37,160 nucleotides of DNA from Petralouisia muris (lineage in GTDB: Bacteria; Bacillota; Clostridia; Lachnospirales; Lachnospiraceae), in NCBI RefSeq assembly GCF_004793545.1, contig NZ_SRYA01000048.1:1-37160 (forward strand), given 5' to 3'. The notes beneath the pieces were generated by a model. The model was not told the origin of the DNA, searched no databases, and saw only the letters and a list, made by a program, of their open reading frames with translations. Positions 31,911-37,160 of the stretch are shown here, piece by piece. How positions within the stretch are numbered: position 1 is the stretch's first letter; every line of letters starts with the position of its first letter. Both the position numbers and the translations under genes were made by a program.

Positions 31911-33073
31911 TTTTCCACATTGACGTTAATTCCGCTTACCTTTCCTGGACTGCGGTTGAGAAACTAAAAAACGGCGACGCCCTTGACCTGCGGGAAATCC
32001 CGTCTATTATCGGCGGAGACATGGCCAGCCGCCACGGCGTAGTCCTGGCCAAATCCATCCCTGCCAAGGCATACCATATCACTACCGGAGAGCCAGTCGC
32101 CCATGCTTTGCAGAAATGCCCCAACCTTCTGCTGGTTCCTCCGGACCACAAATTGTACGATTCTTACAGCAAGCGGCTGATGGAACTTCTGGTTACCTTC
32201 TGCCCCAGAATTGAACAGGTCAGCATTGACGAATGTTATATGGATTTTACCGGATACGAGAAACCCTACGGCAATCCGATTACCGCTGCCTGCGCCATCA
32301 AAGACGCCGTGCGGGACGCTTTTGGCTTCACCGTTAATATCGGCATTTCCTCCAATAAGCTTCTTGCAAAAATGGCCTCTGATTTCCAGAAGCCTGACCG
32401 TGTCCATACCTTATTTCCGGAAGAAATTCCTGCAAAAATGTGGCCCCTTCCGGTCCGGGATTTATTTATGGTAGGAAAATCCTCTGCCGCCACATTAGAA
32501 AAAATGGAGATCCGAACCATCGGAGATCTGGCCCGGACAAATGTGAAAATTCTGGAAAGCCATATGAAAAGCCATGGACGATTGATCTGGGAATTTGCCA
32601 ACGGCATTGATGATTCCCCAGTTCACACCGAAGAAAGCGAACTGAAATGTGTGGGGAATTCCACTACCCTCTCAAGAGACGCCGAAACTGCAATGGAGGC
32701 AAAAGAGACGATACGCTCCCTCTGCCGCCAAGTTTCCTCCCGGCTGAAACGCTATCACCAGCTTGCCGGCATGGTCAGCACAGAAATCCGTTACGCTTCC
32801 TTTGTGCGGGTCTCCCACCAGATGCAGCTTCCTGCTGTTACAGATGAGGAATCAATCCTGTACCATCATGCCTGCCTGTTGTTTGATGAGCTTTGGAACG
32901 GAGAGCCTATCCGTCTTCTTGGAGTGCGAACCTCCAAATTGGCTGCCGAACCAGAACCAGTGCAAATGACATTATTTGACCTGCCCAAAACCCAGAAAGA
33001 GCTGCGGGCAGAAAAAGCCATGCAATCCATTCAGGAACGGTTCGGGAAAGATGTGATTAAAAAAGGATTCTAA
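31895..33073 (+). CDS. dinB: Y-family DNA polymerase IV
   Basis: DinB is a low-fidelity translesion polymerase that copies past damaged DNA, usually under SOS control. The 392-residue protein has the catalytic Asp10 in HIDVNSAYLSW and the acidic pair in SIDECYMDF (about 110-118), the KIPAK-like finger (AKSIPAKAYHI), the NIGISSNKLLAKMAS motif, a helix-hairpin-helix (VRDLFMVGKSSAATLEKM) and a little-finger domain. The C-terminal QMTLFDLP resembles a beta-clamp-binding motif (QxxLFD). GAGGTGATC, an almost full match to the anti-Shine-Dalgarno, precedes ATG 31895. It is the only intact long plus-strand gene here. Confidence 0.96.
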   Translation: MDQKLIFHIDVNSAYLSWTAVEKLKNGDALDLREIPSIIGGDMASRHGVVLAKSIPAKAYHITTGEPVAHALQKCPNLLLVPPDHKLYDSYSKRLMELLVTFCPRIEQVSIDECYMDFTGYEKPYGNPITAACAIKDAVRDAFGFTVNIGISSNKLLAKMASDFQKPDRVHTLFPEEIPAKMWPLPVRDLFMVGKSSAATLEKMEIRTIGDLARTNVKILESHMKSHGRLIWEFANGIDDSPVHTEESELKCVGNSTTLSRDAETAMEAKETIRSLCRQVSSRLKRYHQLAGMVSTEIRYASFVRVSHQMQLPAVTDEESILYHHACLLFDELWNGEPIRLLGVRTSKLAAEPEPVQMTLFDLPKTQKELRAEKAMQSIQERFGKDVIKKGF

Positions 33074-33117
33074 AGGGCAAACTGGCTGTAATAAAGCTCT
33101 GCATAATCCTGAGTAAA
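33070..33117 (-). pseudogene. Relic of an ABC exporter C-terminus
   Basis: The minus strand reads FTQDYAELYYSQFAL then a stop, against the end of the neighbouring exporter, GFYSELYYSQFAL. At the DNA level 33071-33106 and 33136-33171 match at 33 of 36 bases. The relic's stop codon overlaps the dinB stop. Nothing upstream of the relic (within dinB) is homologous, so only the last 15 codons of a second copy remain. Confidence 0.8.
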
Positions 33118-33134
33118 CACTGCAAAAGGATACT

Positions 33135-34892
33135 TTAAAGGGCAAACTGACTGTAATAAAGCTCCGAATAAAATCCTTTCTGCGCCAGCAATTCTTCATG
33201 GCTGCCCTGTTCTAAAATATGCCCGTCTTTCATAACAAGAATGATATCCGCTTCCTGTATGGTGGACAGCCGGTGGGCCACAATAAAGCTGGTGCGCCCC
33301 TCCATCATCTTTGCAAATGCGTTCTGTATTTTCATTTCCGTTCTGGTATCAATGGAAGAGGTTGCTTCATCCAGAATCAGCATAGGCGGCAGGCAGAGCA
33401 TCACCCGGGCAATGCACAAAAGCTGCTTTTGCCCGGCAGACAAACTCCCCCCTTCCTCGCCGATCACAGTATCGTACCCTTTGGGCAGACGCTTAATAAA
33501 ACTGTGGGCATGGGCGGCTTTAGCAGCCGTTACCATTTCCTCCTGAGTGGCGTCTGGCTTGCCCATCACCAGATTTTCCCGGATAGTTCCTGCTTTCAGC
33601 CAAGTTTCCTGCAGCACCATTCCATAGCTTTCCCGCAGACTTCTTCTGGTAACTTCCCGAATATCCATTCCCTCTACCTGAATACTGCCCTGATCTACAT
33701 CATAAAACCGCATCAGCAGATTAATAACTGTAGTTTTTCCACATCCGGTAGGCCCTACAATCGCTACCCGCTGCCCAGGTTTCACCTGCAGATTAAAGTC
33801 CTCAATCAGTTTCTGCTCCGGCTCGTAGGAAAAATACACATGTTCCAGATTCACATTTCCCCTGACATCCGCCAAAACTTTTACATGTTCCGGCTCCGGC
33901 GTCTGAGGCTCTTCTTCAATTAAACGGAAAATCCGTTCCGCGCAGGCCAAAGCATTCTGCAGTTCTGTCACCACTCCGGAAATTTCATTAAAGGGCTTCG
34001 TATACTGATTGGCATAACTGAGAAAACAAGAAAGCTGCCCCACCGTCAATACGCCTCTCATGGCAGAAAAAGCTCCTGCCAATCCTACCCCTGTATATAC
34101 CAGACTATTGACAAACCGGGTACAGGGATTGGTCAGAGAAGAAAAAAAGGTTGCCTGCAGAGACGCCTTTTCCAGTCTGCCATTGATTTCATCGAAGGTT
34201 TTCAGCACATCCTCCTCCTTGGAAAAAGCCTGCACCACCTTCTGGTTTTCTATCATTTCATTAATTAATGCAGTCTGTTCACCCCTGGTTGTAGACTGCA
34301 GCATAAACATGGAAAACGTCCGCCTGGCAATAAAGCTCGCCACAAACAGGGAAACCGGCGTAATAAGAACAACCACCAGCGTAATTTTCACATTGATGGA
34401 CAGCATAAACAGCAGCGTTCCCAAAATCGTTACCAAACCTGTGAACAACTGGGAAAATCCCATCAACAGACCATCTGCAAACTGATCCACATCTGCAATG
34501 ACCCGGCTCACCAGTTCCCCATGAGAATGTCCGTCGATAAACTTCAAAGGAAGCACTTCAATTTTGGCAAAAGCTTCCCTGCGGATATCTTGAATCACTT
34601 CATAAGTAATCTTATTATTACACACATTCATCAGCCATTGGGCCAATGCCGTTACCCCGGTAATTACTCCGATTCGTCCCAACAACCGAAAAATAATCGG
34701 AAATTCCACCTTTCCTGGCGCCAGAATATGGTCGATAACCTGCCCAGTCACCACTGGAATATAGAGGGTAGAGACTACAGTTGCCACTGCGAAAATCAAT
34801 GACAAAATAAGAAAAATCTTATATTTTTCAATATATTTCAACACTTTTTTCAAGGTTCCTGCCTGATGTTTTTTCTTTCCCTTTTCTTTCAT
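33135..34892 (-). CDS. ABC exporter half-transporter, catalytic-site subunit
   Basis: This ABC multidrug-type exporter has a fused membrane domain and ATPase. The 585-residue protein has six membrane segments (to about residue 310). The ATPase domain follows: Walker A GPTGCGKTT, Q-loop VLQETW, Walker B MLILDEATSSID with the catalytic Glu, and the switch His in IVAHRLST. The signature is LSAGQ rather than LSGGQ. GGGAGG before ATG 34892 excludes the frame to 34943. It pairs with the gene at 35057-36916, from which it is separated by 164 bases. Together they fit the heterodimeric BmrCD/LmrCD/TM287-288 type. The substrate cannot be read. Confidence 0.92.
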   Translation of the reverse strand: MKEKGKKKHQAGTLKKVLKYIEKYKIFLILSLIFAVATVVSTLYIPVVTGQVIDHILAPGKVEFPIIFRLLGRIGVITGVTALAQWLMNVCNNKITYEVIQDIRREAFAKIEVLPLKFIDGHSHGELVSRVIADVDQFADGLLMGFSQLFTGLVTILGTLLFMLSINVKITLVVVLITPVSLFVASFIARRTFSMFMLQSTTRGEQTALINEMIENQKVVQAFSKEEDVLKTFDEINGRLEKASLQATFFSSLTNPCTRFVNSLVYTGVGLAGAFSAMRGVLTVGQLSCFLSYANQYTKPFNEISGVVTELQNALACAERIFRLIEEEPQTPEPEHVKVLADVRGNVNLEHVYFSYEPEQKLIEDFNLQVKPGQRVAIVGPTGCGKTTVINLLMRFYDVDQGSIQVEGMDIREVTRRSLRESYGMVLQETWLKAGTIRENLVMGKPDATQEEMVTAAKAAHAHSFIKRLPKGYDTVIGEEGGSLSAGQKQLLCIARVMLCLPPMLILDEATSSIDTRTEMKIQNAFAKMMEGRTSFIVAHRLSTIQEADIILVMKDGHILEQGSHEELLAQKGFYSELYYSQFAL

Positions 34893-34926
34893 GGCTGCCT
34901 CCCGCCGTTTCCTATACCCGTGAGCG

Positions 34927-34978
34927 AAATGATTTGCCAACAAGTTTTCGCTATTTTAAGAAAACAAGCAAATCATTT
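34927..34978 (-). other. Inverted repeat between the two ABC genes
   Basis: AAATGATTTGC (34927-34937) pairs perfectly with 34968-34978 over a 30-base loop, just before the second ABC gene. On the transcript it would form an 11-bp stem without a U-tract. A 24-codon ORF (35047 down to 34973), with AAGGCAGCC before its ATG, ends inside the stem. Confidence 0.5.
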
Positions 34979-35056
34979 GGCAAATAAGTATGCTCTTGAG
35001 TATAAATTCCTATTTCTTCCTAATTCTTCAGATTTATTCTCCTTCATGGCTGCCTT

Positions 35057-36916
35057 TTATTGCTTTTTATACTGGGATTCATAAATCTCCCGATACACTC
35101 CGCAGCTTTCTAATAATTGCTGGTGGGTGCCAATACCGGCCACTTCTCCATCCTCTAATACAATGATTTTATCTGCATGCTGGATGGAAGAGGTGCGCTG
35201 AGAGACGATAAATACTGTGGGACTGCCTTCCATTTCCCGGATGGATTTACGCAGTTTAGCGTCAGTGGCGTAATCCAACGCCGACGCACTGTCATCTAAA
35301 ATAAGAATTTCCGGTTTGCGCACCAATGCTCTTGCAATGGTCAGCCTTTGTCTCTGCCCGCCGGAAAAATTCTTTCCTCCCTGTTCCACAGGAGCATTCA
35401 GACTGCCTTCTTTCCCTTCCACAACTTCTTTTGCCTGAGCAATTTCCAAGGCCTCATACAGTTCCTCTTCTGAAGCGTCTGCCTTCCCCCAGCAAAGATT
35501 TTCCCGTATGGTTCCTTTAAACAACACGGCGCGCTGCATGACAATTCCTACTTTCTGACGCAGCTCCTCCAAAGGATACTCCCGCACGTTTCTTCCATTG
35601 AGCAATACCGCCCCGCTGGTAACATCGTAAAATCTGGGAATCAGATGCACCAGCGATGTTTTGCCAGAACCGGTACCGCCGATAATTCCAATGGTCTCTC
35701 CCTTCTTCACAGAAAAATCAATGTCTGACAAGCTTTCTCCGCCGGCTCCCTGATAAGTCAGGCCCACATGAGCAAATTCCACTGCAGGCGTCCCCGTTTG
35801 ATTTTCCGTTTCCAATTGTTCTGTTCTGTTTCCTGTTTCACCAATTGATTGCTCCGTGCTGTCTCCAACTTCTCCACCGGAATATTCCAGCGGGCTTCCA
35901 TCTGCAGTTCTAAAATCAGATGACAACGTCCCCCCGACAGAATGTTCCAGTTGGTTTCCATCTGCAGGCATACTGCTCTGAATTTCCAAAATAGATTCCA
36001 CCCGGTTTCCGCATGCCACTGCTTTCGTAATGGTTACAATTAAATTGGCAAGCTTAATTAATTCCACCAGAATCTGAGACATATAATTTACCAGCGCCAC
36101 CACTTCCCCCTGAGTCAGGCTTCCGGCGTCCACCTGGACTGCACCGGTATACAGAAGAAGAATCGTAGCGCCATTGATGATAACATAAGTAACCGGATTC
36201 ATAAATGCGCTGATTTTCCCTACATGATTCTGCATGGAAGTCAGGCTTTCCAATCCTTCCTCAAATCTGGCCTTTTCTTCCTCTTCTTTATGAAATGCAC
36301 GGATTACCCGGGCGCCAGTCAGATTTTCCCGAGTAATGCCCAGCACTTTGTCCAGACGTTCCTGAACCTTCCGGTAAAGGGGAATGCTAACGGCCATCAC
36401 TCCAAAAACCACCAGAGACAGCAGCGGAATTGCAACTGCAAAAATTAAAGCGGCTTTCCAATCAATAGTAAACGCCATAACCATGGCCCCAAACACAATA
36501 AACGGGGAGCGCAAAAACAGCCGCAGCACCATATTGACCCCAGACTGCACCTGGTTGATATCACTGGTCATTCTGGTAATCAGGGTAGCCGTTCCTTCCT
36601 GATCGATTTCCGTAAAAGAAAAACTCTGAATATGGGCAAATAACTGATGACGCACCCTGGTCCCAAATCCAGCTGCCGCCTTCGCTGCAAAATATTGAGC
36701 CGTCACAGAACACAAAAGTCCAATCAAGCCCAACGCCACCATAACCAGACACATTTTCAGAATATAGCCGCTGTTTTTGTCTGCAATTCCAACGTCTATC
36801 ATTGCCGTTACCACCAAAGGCACAATCAGTTCAAAGGATGCCTCCAGCATTTTAAACAGCGGGGCAAGAATGCTTTCTTTTTTATAGTCTTTTAAGTATA
36901 CCAGTAATTTTTTCAT
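35057..36916 (-). CDS. ABC exporter half-transporter, degenerate-site subunit
   Basis: The 619-residue half-transporter has six membrane segments to about residue 300 and then the ATPase domain: Walker A GGTGSGKTS, signature FSGGQ and Walker B ILILDDSASALD. The catalytic Glu is replaced by Asp, and the switch His by Gln (IVSQRTSS). These changes mark the non-hydrolysing site of heterodimeric exporters. A 60-residue Gly/Ser/Glu/Asn-rich linker (about 313-376) with imperfect repeats (ADGNQLEH, ADGSPLEY) separates the membrane and ATPase domains and is far longer than usual. It is the first gene of the pair, from a strong regulated promoter; the ribosome binding site is weak (AGTGAG). Confidence 0.92.
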   Translation of the reverse strand: MKKLLVYLKDYKKESILAPLFKMLEASFELIVPLVVTAMIDVGIADKNSGYILKMCLVMVALGLIGLLCSVTAQYFAAKAAAGFGTRVRHQLFAHIQSFSFTEIDQEGTATLITRMTSDINQVQSGVNMVLRLFLRSPFIVFGAMVMAFTIDWKAALIFAVAIPLLSLVVFGVMAVSIPLYRKVQERLDKVLGITRENLTGARVIRAFHKEEEEKARFEEGLESLTSMQNHVGKISAFMNPVTYVIINGATILLLYTGAVQVDAGSLTQGEVVALVNYMSQILVELIKLANLIVTITKAVACGNRVESILEIQSSMPADGNQLEHSVGGTLSSDFRTADGSPLEYSGGEVGDSTEQSIGETGNRTEQLETENQTGTPAVEFAHVGLTYQGAGGESLSDIDFSVKKGETIGIIGGTGSGKTSLVHLIPRFYDVTSGAVLLNGRNVREYPLEELRQKVGIVMQRAVLFKGTIRENLCWGKADASEEELYEALEIAQAKEVVEGKEGSLNAPVEQGGKNFSGGQRQRLTIARALVRKPEILILDDSASALDYATDAKLRKSIREMEGSPTVFIVSQRTSSIQHADKIIVLEDGEVAGIGTHQQLLESCGVYREIYESQYKKQ

Positions 36917-37047
36917 AATCTCACTTATCCTGTTTTTCTATGTTGCTGCGCTGCCTTTATCGAGCATTGCCTGCAGATAAAGCTTACAGTTATCAGAATT
37001 TAATTTCCCTTTTTTATTGATTTTCTGCTAAAAAAGGAGCCTTTTTC

Positions 37048-37076
37048 AGTATATACAACAGTATTTACACTGTCAA
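37048..37076 (-). promoter_or_regulatory. Strong promoter and palindromic operator of the ABC exporter
   Basis: On the minus strand a perfect TTGACA (37071-37076) and TATACT (37048-37053) are 17 bases apart. The spacer and -10 hold GTATATAC-aaca-GTATTTAC (37049-37068), an imperfect palindrome with seven of eight bases matched per arm, a likely repressor site. The 125-base leader also has AAAAAGG/CCTTTTT at its very start and a CTTTATC/GATAAAG stem (36955-36982). The sequence from 37077 to 37160 shows no gene. Confidence 0.7.
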
Positions 37077-37160
37077 TGACTTTATACGGAAAAGGCTGAT
37101 ACATCGTAAACGGTAGATAGTGGGTACCTATACAAAACTGGAGCAAACCTGTATGATAGA

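Overview
The window looks like chromosome of an endospore-forming Clostridia, most likely Lachnospiraceae. The main evidence is the gene order hup - rqcP(yabO) - yabP - yabQ - divIC - spoIIE - tilS - hpt - ftsH, which matches the classic Bacillus/Clostridium sporulation-division block. Other support comes from a SipL-type SPOCS/LysM spore protein, Veg, a CotS-like kinase, BspA-type leucine-rich repeats, strong AGGAGG ribosome binding sites and TTG/GTG starts. Almost all genes lie on the minus strand; the clear exceptions are dinB and two decayed genes.

Region by region, from the left. Positions 64-2281 hold a coiled-coil membrane protein, a small unknown gene overlapping it, and a sugar O-acetyltransferase. 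Positions 2345-6989 form a decaying accessory island. It contains an XRE regulator with a perfect palindrome upstream, wrecked AAA-ATPase and RloB-type genes (plus strand), a DUF4143-type ATPase broken by one base in a homopolymer, and a SIR2-family gene whose catalytic His is replaced by Gln. Fragments of second copies of both the ATPase and the SIR2 gene are also present. Positions 7147-7458 carry a tRNA-Tyr/tRNA-Leu operon, and 7468-9573 a GH13 glycosidase.

Positions 9688-18087 are the conserved block. spoIIE has its own promoter with a 21-bp spacer and a Spo0A box, so septum/forespore control (SpoIIE), tRNA-Ile lysidine synthesis (TilS), purine salvage (Hpt) and membrane proteolysis (FtsH) share one transcription unit. 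HU has a textbook promoter buried in the end of the upstream phosphoglucomutase gene.

Positions 18071-29743 carry pgcA, an Asn-rich PEGA lipoprotein, a CotS-like kinase, the CCA-adding enzyme, YqeY, a PcsB-like NlpC/P60 hydrolase, a secreted LRR protein and sipL. Veg follows with a very strong promoter. Positions 30262-31777 hold an AT-rich three-gene operon: an unknown 204-aa protein, a 59-aa protein and a PIN-domain RNase. It looks like a toxin-antitoxin-type module with an extra component. dinB is divergent from it and is preceded by a possible LexA box, a palindrome on the -10 and an overlapping leader ORF.

The right end is a heterodimeric ABC exporter with one degenerate ATP site, driven by a strong promoter with a palindromic operator. 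A relic of a third ABC C-terminus sits between dinB and this pair.

The best candidates for something undescribed are the PIN module and the SIR2/DUF4143 island. Functions are assigned by reading the sequence; no database search was run.
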